64,000 nucleotides of DNA from Bradyrhizobium sp. CB82 (GCF_029714405.1 NZ_CP121650.1:7383001-7447000), one strand, 5' to 3'; positions 55,851 through 64,000 are shown, counted from the stretch's first letter. Numbers and translations are program-made. Notes: generated by a model from the letters alone, not told the origin.

Positions 55851-56590
55851 GCGGTCGGGATCGTCTCCATCGTTTCTGCAACCCTGGTCTCCGACCGCTT
55901 GTGCCTGACAACGCGATTTAAGCGCCTCCCGCCACGTTCGCATTGGGCGCGCCCGCTGCCTCTGGCGCGGAGGGCTCTGAAATCCAACTGCCGCTCAAGC
56001 GCCCCTCGCTCTTTACTAACGCGTTAAGACCATCGCCTGGCAGGCGTCAGCGAAACGTGTGACCCTGACCATGGTCGCGAGATCTCTTTGAATCACAATG
56101 AAGCCGGAGCACTCGCGCACTGGATTTCAGCCAGGGTCACTCCTTCATGTTGCGCTCGATGTGCGAAGAATGCGCGGGGGAACCGCGATCTGGGCGCCGG
56201 CCAAACTCCTCGAAGAGATCGGAGGAATGGACTGAGATTCTGCACACGTAAACCCAGCTCAAGCGGCCTGCTTGTTTCAAATGCACTAAACCAAGGCCGC
56301 TCGGCTTTGGGAGCTGCCAAATCCGGTAGGCTGGAGCACGAAAGCACTCGGATTCGCCGCAATGGAGCTGAACTAGCGTTTCGCCTTCAGCCCCTACCGT
56401 ACACCATCGCCCGAGCTATCAATCAGGTCTACCACAAAGCGAGCAGTTAGGAGCAGCTATCAGATCACGTCAATGAAGTAAGAAGTCTGGCACGCGCCGT
56501 CTGTTGGCGCTGCGAATTGTCGGATTCACGACGAAGCATCTGTGAGCTGCAGACACGAAATCCACTTCAACCCCCATTTTTTGGTTCAGC
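55851..56590. other. Gap with no clear gene
   Basis: About 740 bases. A plus frame at 56088-56450 has random composition. Two near-matches to the NifA site occur at the right end, TGT-N10-ACG at about 56519 and TGT-N9-ACA at about 56541, neither exact. Confidence 0.45.
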
Positions 56591-56594
56591 TGGC

Positions 56595-56610
56595 TGGCAC
56601 GGTTGTTGCC
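56595..56610 (+). promoter_or_regulatory. Sigma-54 (RpoN) promoter
   Basis: TGGCAC-ggttg-TTGCC matches the -24/-12 consensus except the last base. It lies 33 bases before the ATG of an exported-protein gene that is followed by hemN. Confidence 0.8.
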
Positions 56611-56642
56611 AACATTTCGAAAGTCAAACTAGGAAAACTACG

Positions 56643-57572
56643 ATGTTGCGATTGTCCGCGATCTTGCCGCTCGCCGCGCTCCTGCTTGTCCGGCCAGCAT
56701 TAGGCGAGCAGAACAACAGACTGACACCACGCAATCTCGGCGGCGCGACAGTGACCGAGTTTGTCGGAAAATGGTCTAATGAGGATCAGAGCACCGGTAT
56801 CATCACGCACATACTTGTCGACCAGCAGTTCGACAAAGTCCTTGTTCGCGCATGGAGCAGATGCCTTCCGACCGACTGCGATTGGGGCACCGCGCGGACG
56901 GAGAGTTCCGAGGCCTACTATGGAATCATAGAGGTTGAATGGCACTCTATGTCCTCAGTTCGATCCGCAATCTTGACGCTTGGAGAACGTGATCGATTGC
57001 GAGTAAAGACGAAAGTTTACTTCACCGACAACTCGGGCAGATCGGATTACTCTTTTGTTGAAAATCTCGTCCGAGTGCCTGAGGAGGCCTCCCGCAAGCG
57101 CGGCTACTCGCCCGCTAGCGCCCTCAAGACCACGAGTTCAATTTTTGGCTCAACAAGAGCGGCTGATCTGTCGTCGCCGTCGAGCAGCTTATGCCCCTCT
57201 ATCCGAAGGCGCTTGCTCGCTTCGTGTAAATTCGGCTCCGGCTCGACAGCGATTGCATCGAGGCCAGAGCTCGATAGTTCATCACCCCTTTTAATGCTCA
57301 CTCATCGTAAGCGGCGCTTAAGACCGGGCGAAGGATCCGGGGCACTGAAATTTGGCGAGGACACTGGCGGTAAGGAGAGTCAGGATCGGTCACAAACAGA
57401 CTTTCATCGGTTAGACGCTGGCGAGCACTCTGCCAGCCAGGGAGCGAGAAGAGAGAGCATAGCACGCGAACGACGATTTTTGCGTCATTGCACTGTGCTG
57501 AATCTACGGCGATTGCAGCTAAGGCCGCGAGTGCAGGCACGGGATAGTAACCATTGCAGTCGCCAATCTTAA
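56643..57572 (+). CDS. Exported protein of unknown function under a sigma-54 promoter
   Basis: A frame of 309 residues. It begins with a clear signal peptide (MLRLSAILPLAALLLVRPALG), then a compact domain to about residue 150 (TVTEFVGKWSNEDQSTGIIT, ILVDQQFDKVLVRAWSRCLP, KTKVYFTDNSGRSDYSFVEN) with two cysteines. Beyond about 57090 the sequence is Ser/Arg-rich and random-looking, and the frame runs 19 bases into hemN. The natural stop may have been lost by a frameshift. No family is recognised. Confidence 0.6.
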   Translation: MLRLSAILPLAALLLVRPALGEQNNRLTPRNLGGATVTEFVGKWSNEDQSTGIITHILVDQQFDKVLVRAWSRCLPTDCDWGTARTESSEAYYGIIEVEWHSMSSVRSAILTLGERDRLRVKTKVYFTDNSGRSDYSFVENLVRVPEEASRKRGYSPASALKTTSSIFGSTRAADLSSPSSSLCPSIRRRLLASCKFGSGSTAIASRPELDSSSPLLMLTHRKRRLRPGEGSGALKFGEDTGGKESQDRSQTDFHRLDAGEHSASQGARRESIARERRFLRHCTVLNLRRLQLRPRVQARDSNHCSRQS

Positions 57573-58885
57573 AAAAGTACGGTGACTCCCAGTCGCCTTG
57601 GTACACGATCTATCCAACGGTATCCCAGTTCTCCGCTGTGGTCGGTGCCAAGGCTTATGAGGAGTGGCTGAGGCGCCTGGCGCCCTGCGAGCCTGTGTCG
57701 CTCTACTTCCACATTCCGTTCTGCCGGTCGATTTGCTGGTATTGTGGCTTTCCAACCGCCATGACTCTGCAGGACGCACCTATTCTTGATTATTTGACCG
57801 TGCTGCGTGAAGAGATCCGTTTGGTCGCGGAGAAAGTACCCAAAGAACTACCTGTGAGCGACGTACATTTCGGCGGCGGAACGCCAACCCTCATCAAGCC
57901 AGCGGAGTTCCTGGATTTGATGAGACTTTTACGTCTCAACTTCGCATTCAGCAGATCTGCAACCATCGCCATTGAGATAGATCCGCGTGCATTCACGGCA
58001 GAGATGGCCGAGGCCTTAGGCGCAGCCGGAGTGAGCCGCGCGAGCCTTGGCGTGCAGAGTTTTGATCCCATTGTTCAAAGGGCCATCAACCGAGTTCAGA
58101 GTGAGGCGCAGACGGCGGCTGCAGTCAAAAATCTACGCGAGCATGAAATAAGCGGTATTAACTTCGATCTCATCTACGGTCTTCCAAGGCAGACGGTGCA
58201 GTCGTGCGTACGGACTGCGACACTAGCTGCGGGCATGCGCCCAGACAGGCTTGCGGTTTTCAGCTACGCACACATTCCTTCATTCAAGAAGAATCAGCGC
58301 CTGATCGACGAGGCGGAGTTGCCAGATAATGGCGCCCGCGCGGAACAGGCCGCGGCCGTGGCCGATACGCTAGTCGCCGCCGGCTATCGCCAAGTTGGAC
58401 TCGACCATTTCGCCTTGCCTGAGGACGAGCTCGCGCTGGTGCAGAAAGCCGGTCGCCTGCGGCGGAACTCATTGGGCTACTCGGCAGATACCTGTAGGAC
58501 CCTGATCGGCTTCGGGCCGTCGGCTGTTGGGCGATTGGGGGACGGCTACGTCCAGAACGAAGTTACTGAGGGTCCTTACAGCCGGCAGATCAGAGCTGGC
58601 CGTCTGGCGACATTCAAGGGCTGTTACCTCACTTCGGAAGATCGCGTCCGAGGCGCCATCATCGAGCGGCTGATGTGTGATCTGGAGGCCGACGTGCCGG
58701 CAATCTGTGCCGCCCACGGATTTGATCCAATTTCTTTCGATTCAGCTGAACGCTTGGCGCTCCTCGCTGAAGACGGGATAGTGGACATCGAAGACGGTTT
58801 GATCCGCGTAAGGCAGGAACATCGCTTTCTGATTCGATCTGTTGCTGCCGCCTTCGACGCTTATCCATACCGCGCACCCAGTTAG
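57554..58885 (+). CDS. hemN: Oxygen-independent coproporphyrinogen III oxidase-like radical SAM protein HemN
   Basis: A 443-residue radical SAM protein. It has the HemN start (YTIYPTVSQFS), the cluster motif in SLYFHIPFCRSICWYCGFPT with Cys57, Cys61 and Cys64, the SAM motif HFGGGTPT, and the body GVSRASLGVQSFDPIVQRAI and INFDLIYGLPRQT, ending in the HemN C-terminal domain. Phe66 replaces the fourth cysteine of the CxxxCxxCxC motif. The only possible full-length start is TTG 57554, three bases after an in-frame stop. It resembles the symbiotic-region hemN1 of Bradyrhizobium. Confidence 0.88.
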   Translation: MQSPILKKYGDSQSPWYTIYPTVSQFSAVVGAKAYEEWLRRLAPCEPVSLYFHIPFCRSICWYCGFPTAMTLQDAPILDYLTVLREEIRLVAEKVPKELPVSDVHFGGGTPTLIKPAEFLDLMRLLRLNFAFSRSATIAIEIDPRAFTAEMAEALGAAGVSRASLGVQSFDPIVQRAINRVQSEAQTAAAVKNLREHEISGINFDLIYGLPRQTVQSCVRTATLAAGMRPDRLAVFSYAHIPSFKKNQRLIDEAELPDNGARAEQAAAVADTLVAAGYRQVGLDHFALPEDELALVQKAGRLRRNSLGYSADTCRTLIGFGPSAVGRLGDGYVQNEVTEGPYSRQIRAGRLATFKGCYLTSEDRVRGAIIERLMCDLEADVPAICAAHGFDPISFDSAERLALLAEDGIVDIEDGLIRVRQEHRFLIRSVAAAFDAYPYRAPS

Positions 58886-59940
58886 CATAGCCTCCCTCAA
58901 CAGGCCGAACTATTTGACGCCATTCCGAAGCTCATTCCGGTCGCGTCGCGCAAGGGTCTCGCACAGAGAGGATGGATACGCACAGGCCGCCTCATTTACT
59001 CTGAGAAAAGCGCGTACATTCACCGGATGGTAGCGTATGCCTCTCTCCTCTAGCCGGCTCCATTGTGCCCTACTGAAAAAATTTGTGGACAGGAGCATAC
59101 GAAATCCTGCTCGTGGCAGATAGGGCCCGCTAAGGCCGCGTCGTGGCGAAACGCCCAAGCATTCATCATTGTGTTCGCTTCTCCAGCCTGAGTGATCTCT
59201 GGCAATTCATCTACTAGTGCGGCACGCAAGGATTGCGCGTTGAGAATGGATTGAAAAATTCCGATAGATTTTCGATTGCGAAGCGAGAGGGAGTGTTCCG
59301 AGCGGAGCACGAGGAGAGATCGAAGGACTCCTTTTAAGACGGCCGACACGACCTGAGGAAGGACAAACTTAGAAGGTTTTCTTTAGCGCGTCGTCGGGAG
59401 CGCTCTATTGCCCTCCCCCGCTCCAGAGTTCCTTCCGCTCAATTGCCGAAATCTGCTCAGGTGAAACTGTTCGACCCGACCGACGAATTCCTGGCGGAAG
59501 AGCTCGCCGATTTGCCGTGATGCGTGGAGGAACGGGTCCACAGATCCAAGCGATCGAATATATCAGGTCGGCTTTAAGCCTTCGGAATCGGAAACCATCG
59601 GCCATGCACTAGGCGGAGATTAGCAGAGCGACTTGGGCTCCTAGCGGTTCTGTCTCGAAGGCCAGAAGCATCAACGTCTGCGCAATCGAACGCGAGCTGG
59701 CGCATAAATGCTGCGGAAGATGGTCGAAAAACGCACGATGCGATCGCAATCATAGGACTAACTTCACCGCTCCTGGACGGGGAGCGCGTTGTTAGCAGCG
59801 ACTGGCCGACATGCACCGTGGAGAGGCAATTTAAGCAGTCTTCGCGGTACGTGGCGGCAGATTCGTTCTCTTCGTACTGAGTTTGCGCGCCGAAAATGAA
59901 TTTCATTTGATCCATAGATTAGTCGGTCAAGAGAAGTGAA
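58886..59940. other. Degenerate accessory DNA
   Basis: About 1.05 kb with minus-strand frames of partly protein-like composition: 59050-59349 (LVDELPEITQAGEANTMMNA), 59405-59605 (VSPEQISAIERKELWSGG) and 59574-59915 (DQMKFIFGAQTQYEENES). None matches a family I know. They may be pieces of one decayed gene or several. Confidence 0.4.
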
Positions 59941-60180
59941 ATGGCCATCTACAAAGACGCGAGCTATCTGCAACAATCTTCCAGCGAAGCTTTTGATCAG
60001 GATTACGGGCCCGGAGCCGCAGCTCCCCACGCCGGAATTTACCAGTGCATGGGCTGTCATCGCGAGATCGGTATTGCAGCAGGCAACGTGTTGCCGACGC
60101 TAGGACATCACGCACACACCACGTCACAAGGATCGATCCGGTGGCGTTTGATTGTCTACGCTGACCATAAGCCAAAATAG
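59941..60180 (+). CDS. Small conserved rhizobial protein with CxxC motif
   Basis: A 79-residue protein (MAIYKDASYLQQSSSEAFDQ, then GIYQCMGCHREIGIAAGN, ending SIRWRLIVYADHKPK). The CMGCHREI knuckle and the His-rich stretch (LGHHAHT) suggest a zinc ribbon. I know close small proteins from several rhizobia, but no function. The Shine-Dalgarno aagagaag is close to the ATG. Confidence 0.8.
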   Translation: MAIYKDASYLQQSSSEAFDQDYGPGAAAPHAGIYQCMGCHREIGIAAGNVLPTLGHHAHTTSQGSIRWRLIVYADHKPK

Positions 60181-60360
60181 TGTGACAAGCGAAGTCCGGT
60201 GAAAGCCGGACGGCGTTTACGAGCGTATCGCGACTGAATCTTGTCACTCGGTCGCTGAGGACTCGTGGTCGTTGGCAAGTTTGAGCGAAAGTCCAATGAA
60301 CCCGCTTGTCCGCGTACACGAGACAGCCAGGATAGCCTCGATTTCAGCCAAAGGTCGGAC

Positions 60361-60555
60361 ATGTTCGACGTGTATCTAAACGATAAACATGATCTGCTGG
60401 TTGTTCCACAGGGAGCTCCGCTGCCTGCCACGGGTTCGCTCGCGAAGTGGCGAAAAAAGAAGACACGGGTATTCGGCGTCAGTCACGAGATCAGGCTAGC
60501 TATTCAGGAGCAAGGCTATTACATGCGAAAGGCGAGCGATTTCGGTAAACATTAG
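60361..60555 (+). CDS. Small conserved rhizobial protein
   Basis: A 64-residue protein (MFDVYLNDKHDLLVVPQGAP ... TRVFGVSHEIRLAIQEQGYY). The same short pattern (MFDVYLND..LLVV..G.P.P, then Q.QGYYMRK) recurs in Bradyrhizobium symbiotic regions. It is probably cytoplasmic; function unknown. The frame opens at 60265 but the natural start is the methionine at 60361. Confidence 0.75.
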   Translation: MFDVYLNDKHDLLVVPQGAPLPATGSLAKWRKKKTRVFGVSHEIRLAIQEQGYYMRKASDFGKH

Positions 60556-60898
60556 GAAGACCACTATCGCCGATTAAAGCAAGTCGACGAACCCACGCAC
60601 CACGTAGCTGGAATGGCCGGTCGGAAGCCGCGGTGTGGCCGGACGCGGCCTTATTCTTCTTCGCTTTGCGAGACCAGCTGCACATCGCGCACGTGCGGAA
60701 CGATTTTGGATTGATGTAGCCTCGCTCAGATGGAAAGTTCGAAAGCTTGGCCTGTCGCTATGTGAGCGGCAATCGTTTCAGTACCTATGCGCGCCCGTGA
60801 CTGAAAGCAATTCGGAACTGACTGGCCATTCGCCCTCGCAGGACATAGCGGTGGGCGGTGGCTTGGGAAATTGAGTTGTGCAGATCGCTCGGATGATA

Positions 60899-60921
60899 CT
60901 GAGGCAGCTTAGCTGCCTCAG
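60899..60921 (-). terminator. Hairpin after the candidate effector gene
   Basis: A perfect ten-bp stem, ctgaggcagc/gctgcctcag, with a three-base loop, 17 bases beyond the stop of the minus-strand effector gene. The T-tract is poor. Confidence 0.6.
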
Positions 60922-60937
60922 ATGCGGCGCTTAGCGA

Positions 60938-61546
60938 TCATATATTTCGCCAGTGATGTCTTGAGTATGGCTCAGATGGGATTGCCGGCGATGATGCCCC
61001 GTCTTTCTCCTGGAGATTTCTGTTGACCGTCTCATCGAGCGGCGCAAGGTGAGCATCGGCAAGGAGCGCGGACTCTTTATATGGACGATTCATGCGAGAC
61101 TCCGGGTGATCTGTCTCTATCCCGGACAGCAACGCGCCGGGAAGCGTGCTGAAGTCCAGCGACGGGTTATCCTGCGACGGATCGCGCACAAAGTCAGGAC
61201 CATCGCGCAACACGGACTCACTATACGGAAGTTTCATGCGAGACCGCGGAAGACGCGTCTGCGCTCCTGCCAGCGTCGCGACGACCTCCGCCGACGGAGC
61301 GTCCCTTCGCACTAAGTCAGGACTGTCGCGCAGCGCGGACTCACGATATGGAAGGTTCAGGCGAGACCGCGGAAGACACGTCTGCGCCCCGCCCGGCGAC
61401 GGGCTGCCCTGCAAATTGCCCGCCCTGTTGAGCGTCCCCGGCGTCCTTAGCGCGCTGAGCTGCTGCTGAAAGTCCGTTGGGCCGTCTTGCCGGCTCGTCC
61501 TCTCTTCGCGGATTGGTGACAACCGGTCGGTAGTGTTAACGCGCAT
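60938..61546 (-). CDS. Candidate type III secreted effector with three internal repeats
   Basis: A 202-residue, hydrophilic, Ser/Arg/Pro-rich protein without a signal peptide or membrane helix. Three repeats of about 31 residues occur at about 52-82, 93-123 and 141-170; shared pattern: (G)A/IxTxxPxSRxxxPYxESxLxD. For example LPRSRLNLPYRESALRD, LPRSRMKLPYSESVLRD, HPESRMNRPYKESALLA. The start at ATG 61546 (MRVNTTDRL) has a GAGG before it; the frame opens at 61573. A strong tts box lies 43 bases upstream. I do not recognise it as a named Nop protein. Confidence 0.75.
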   Translation of the reverse strand: MRVNTTDRLSPIREERTSRQDGPTDFQQQLSALRTPGTLNRAGNLQGSPSPGGAQTCLPRSRLNLPYRESALRDSPDLVRRDAPSAEVVATLAGAQTRLPRSRMKLPYSESVLRDGPDFVRDPSQDNPSLDFSTLPGALLSGIETDHPESRMNRPYKESALLADAHLAPLDETVNRNLQEKDGASSPAIPSEPYSRHHWRNI

Positions 61547-61588
61547 ACCTCGTCTCCAATTAAGAACCGCCACAGCCGTTCCGGACCC

Positions 61589-61624
61589 TTAGATAGCAGA
61601 GCTGCCTTTCGAGAAGCTGACGAG
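61589..61624 (-). promoter_or_regulatory. tts box (TtsI-binding promoter of the type III secretion regulon)
   Basis: On the minus strand: ctcgtcagcttctcgaaagg followed by cagctctgctatctaa. It keeps the CGTCAG-CTT-CTCGAAAG core and the downstream CT-n-TAT element of rhizobial tts boxes; one change is aaggc for aagct. It points at the repeat-protein gene. Confidence 0.85.
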
Positions 61625-61946
61625 ATCGCTGTCGTGTAGATTGGCTGATCAGAAGATTGCTGGGTCTCACCGGACTGGCACTTCACCGGCCGCCCTATTC
61701 GCGAGGACACTACGCCACCGCGCAAGGCGGCCTGACGGCGCGGGCTGTTGGGTATGGACAACCGCTATATCGATCCCAAGTATATCGCGCGTGAATCCGG
61801 GTGTCGCGCCGGAGCCGGTTTGAGGCGTTCGGTTGAGAACGAGGGATCAGTTTGATGTCGACAGGTTCGCGGCAGTCGTGCCGGGCGATATCCTGGAGGT
61901 CGTCGTGTCATCCGTTGGCGCAAACGAGCAATCCAGCAGAGAGCCT
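61625..61946. other. Gap before the GH18 gene
   Basis: About 320 bases. It is the divergent region between the effector's tts box and the chitinase-like gene. No second tts box faces right and no other gene is seen. Confidence 0.5.
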
Positions 61947-63185
61947 ATGGTCTTGAGTCTTGTTAATCGTCGAACATTCGCCGCGGCCGGGTTTTCTACC
62001 CTCGTGTGCGGACAAACCTTGATGCAGCAGGGGTGGGCCGCGCAAGTCGGGAGCCCCGTGGTCGCCGGCTATCTGGCCCCTTGGAAGGCCCGGCCAGGCG
62101 GTCCGAGCATCAGGACGATCCCAGCTCGCGAGCTGACCCACTTGATGTACGCATTCGGTACCGTCTCGGCAGAAGGACTAGCTGAACTTACGGACCGTTG
62201 CCTCGACGCCGGGGCCTGCGACGGGACGGCGCCCCCCGGTCCGTTCGGCGGCAACTTCGCCCAACTCGCCGAATTGAAGCGGAACAATCCGCAGCTTCGG
62301 ATCCTGATTTCGTTAGGCGGTTGGAGCGGATCGAAATATTTCTCGGTCGCAGCTGCCACGCCGCTCTCGCGCGCGCGATTTGCACAATCCGTCATCGAGG
62401 TGTTCTTTCGGCCGTATCCAGGTCTGTTCGATGGCGTCGATGCCGATTGGGAATTTCCCGTCTCAGGAGGACGTCCAGGAAATCTCGCGCACCTTAACGA
62501 CCGTGGCAATTTCACGCTCCTGATTGCAGAGCTCCGCCGAAAGCTCGCGGACTTTTCCGCGTTGGAGCGCCGGAACCTGGAGCTCACCATCGCGGTGTCG
62601 TCCACGCCTGACAAAATTATCAATCTAGAGGCGGCCGCTCTCGCCCGCCTGGTCGACCGAATTAATGTGATGGCCTACGACTATCATGCGGGCTCGGCCT
62701 TTGCCGGCTTCAATGCCCCACTGTTCGCCGGTGCCGGAGATCCAAATCCCGACCTCAATGTCGATGCGAGCGTGAACGCCTTGATCCGAGCCGGCGTGCC
62801 GCCCGCCAAGGTGACGCTCGGGATGGCCTTCTATGGCCGAGCCGTTGCGGGCGTGACGCAAGAAAAGGGCGGGCTTTTCCAACAGGGGGCTACAGCGAGC
62901 GAGGAGTGGGGAGGAAGCGACGGCATCGATTATCGGGATCTCGTTGCCCGGCGACCGGAGGAGCAGGGCTTTCGCCGATATTGGAGCGACGAGGCCCAGG
63001 TGCCGTGGCTCTATAACGCCGAACGGCGCTTGTGGATCAGCTACGACGATCCACTCTCCATCGCATGCAAGGCGACGTACGCTCGCGCCCATGCGCTCGC
63101 CGGAATCATGGTCTGGGACTTATTCGCCGACGACGGTTCGCTGCTCGCAGCACTCCGCACTCCGCTTGTGCGAAGGTCCGAATAG
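61947..63185 (+). CDS. Tat-exported glycoside hydrolase family 18 protein (chitinase-like)
   Basis: A 412-residue GH18 enzyme. The leader is twin-arginine-like (NRRTFAAAGFSTLVCG). The TIM-barrel motifs are complete: THLMYAFGTV (beta2), ILISLGGWSGS (beta3), and the catalytic FDGVDADWEFP with Asp162, Asp165, Asp167 and general-acid Glu169. Then come INVMAYDYHAG (beta6), LGMAFYGRA (beta7) and GIMVWDLFADDG (beta8). It should hydrolyse chitin or chito-oligosaccharides in the periplasm or outside the cell. No chitin-binding domain is present. Confidence 0.92.
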   Translation: MVLSLVNRRTFAAAGFSTLVCGQTLMQQGWAAQVGSPVVAGYLAPWKARPGGPSIRTIPARELTHLMYAFGTVSAEGLAELTDRCLDAGACDGTAPPGPFGGNFAQLAELKRNNPQLRILISLGGWSGSKYFSVAAATPLSRARFAQSVIEVFFRPYPGLFDGVDADWEFPVSGGRPGNLAHLNDRGNFTLLIAELRRKLADFSALERRNLELTIAVSSTPDKIINLEAAALARLVDRINVMAYDYHAGSAFAGFNAPLFAGAGDPNPDLNVDASVNALIRAGVPPAKVTLGMAFYGRAVAGVTQEKGGLFQQGATASEEWGGSDGIDYRDLVARRPEEQGFRRYWSDEAQVPWLYNAERRLWISYDDPLSIACKATYARAHALAGIMVWDLFADDGSLLAALRTPLVRRSE

Positions 63186-63240
63186 GAGCGTAGTTACTTT
63201 CCTGCTCGGCGTGATCGAGAAGTCGGGCACCGTTGTTTGA

Positions 63241-63462
63241 CAAGCCGCCGACAAGGGCCGCTTTGCGGTTACCAAGATCGCAAGCGATGAATATTTATCC
63301 GCGCCGCTGCGCAACGTCGCCTTACGGGCATCGTACTTCCATTCGGGGCAGGTCTTGAGTCTCAAGCAGGCGGTGGGCGTGATGAGCGAAGCGCAGCTCG
63401 GCGCCAAGCCAGGCAAAAAGGAGGTGGATGATATCGTCGCATTCCTTCGCCAACCGGGCAGC
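63241..63462 (+). pseudogene. Di-haem cytochrome c peroxidase C-terminal remnant
   Basis: DKGRFAVTKIASDEYLSAPL, RNVALRASYFHSGQVLSLKQ, LGAKPGKKEVDDIVAFLR is the last part of the CcpA/MauG-type peroxidase family (APLRNV..., YFHxGxV, DIVAFL). The haem-binding CxxCH motifs are upstream and missing, and an in-frame stop precedes the fragment. Confidence 0.75.
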
Positions 63463-63601
63463 TACCAAAGATCAAATACCCGATCTTGTCGGTGCGGACC
63501 GACCCAACGCCGCCTCTTTCGGCCAGCAATAGACGGGCATTTGCTCTCATCACTGGACTGTCGTCAGCAATTTAAGGCACTCTCAGTCGTAAAGCGCATG
63601 C

Positions 63602-63841
63602 TCACTCTAAAAGCATGGTCAGTTTGACGACACCGTCTTCCAACTCGCCACGCGCGAATCTTTCGCGGGCCGCACGCTCCAACTCTTTCCGGTGCTTGTG
63701 AAGATAGCTGGAAGCCTGGTCGGGAGTCCGGAATGTCGTCTGAAGTTGGCACAGTTGCCGCTCAGCGCCGATTGCCAGTAGGGAAGTGATTAATTGGCCG
63801 TCTTGCGAATTATCTTCAGGCGTGATCCGCACGGACTTCAT
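63602..63841 (-). CDS. Small hypothetical protein
   Basis: A 79-residue protein (MKSVRITPEDNSQDGQLITS; PDQASSYLHKHRKELERAAR; GELEDGVVKLTMLLE) with helical, charged composition and a GGAG eight bases before the ATG. The composition is clearly protein-like. It resembles short proteins in Bradyrhizobium accessory regions; no function is known. Confidence 0.7.
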   Translation of the reverse strand: MKSVRITPEDNSQDGQLITSLLAIGAERQLCQLQTTFRTPDQASSYLHKHRKELERAARERFARGELEDGVVKLTMLLE

Positions 63842-64000
63842 GTAGCCGTCTCCTAAGACTCGGAAGATCCCAGTTCTTTGGAAAAGCGCCCGCAGACGCG
63901 TTCAAAAAAGCAAACGGCTACTGAATAGAGGCAACGTGAGCCTATTAGCACAAGGGCGCCCCTACGCAAATGTTGCCATTCAATCAATGATACAGACGTC

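Noticed and set aside
57553..57566. Possible FixK/FNR box at the hemN start (TTGcagtcgcCAA)
   Set aside because: The spacing is one base short of TTG-N8-CAA and it overlaps the start codon.
60728..60775. Second possible tts box (ttcgaaagcttgg)
   Set aside because: Only the TCGAAAGCT core matches. The TCAG element is at the wrong distance and no gene follows on that strand.

Overview
The window is high-GC alphaproteobacterial DNA that reads as Bradyrhizobium chromosome. The supporting markers are CtrA and ChpT, an EipA/DUF1134 protein, CtrA-type flagellar genes, rhizobial omptin-like porin architecture, and a right-hand segment with a type III secretion (tts) box, sigma-54 promoters and a symbiosis-type hemN. 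The species cannot be fixed from sequence alone.

Left part (1-35,000) is dense, ordinary core chromosome. It holds: a three-subunit molybdenum hydroxylase operon with a divergent TetR regulator (1-3,060); an MFS carrier; a copper-handling locus (5,463-9,828: His-rich exported protein, small lipoprotein, TolC-type outer-membrane factor, Tat multicopper oxidase, cupredoxin, CusF-like protein); flhA; an NDH-2-like oxidoreductase with an FGE-fold protein; an AraC regulator; an ECF sigma factor with its RskA-type anti-sigma factor; fliI-fliJ facing ctrA; a YjfL/YgiB/YjfC-type operon; a chemotaxis operon (cheA-cheW-cheY-cheB-cheR) preceded by chpT; cysQ; a YHS protein; eipA; and a long coiled-coil membrane protein. 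The ctrA, chpT, flhA, fliI and eipA genes form a loose cell-cycle and motility neighbourhood, with near-consensus CtrA sites before flhA and fliI and a dense GANTC cluster before ctrA.

Middle part (35,012-49,347) lies between two tRNA genes, tRNA-Val(CAC) and tRNA-Ile2(CAT), whose 3' ends face each other. It contains catabolic cargo: a fused TRAP transporter, a split transketolase, an SDR and a divergent LysR regulator, then a complete ssu-type sulfonate operon. It also holds decayed genes (SMP-30 lactonase, BKACE/DUF849) and a small excisionase-like protein next to tRNA-Ile. This is consistent with an old island that has lost its integrase, but no att duplication was found.

Right part (49,348-64,000) is sparse, less codon-biased and full of remnants (IS481-like and IS3-like transposase pieces, a cytochrome c peroxidase tail). 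Surviving genes look symbiotic: two small genes behind near-perfect sigma-54 promoters, a double-barrel outer-membrane protein, a HemN variant lacking one conserved cysteine and starting with TTG, several short conserved rhizobial proteins, a tts-box-driven candidate type III effector built of three internal repeats, and a Tat-exported GH18 glycosidase. The repeat effector is the best candidate here for something undescribed.
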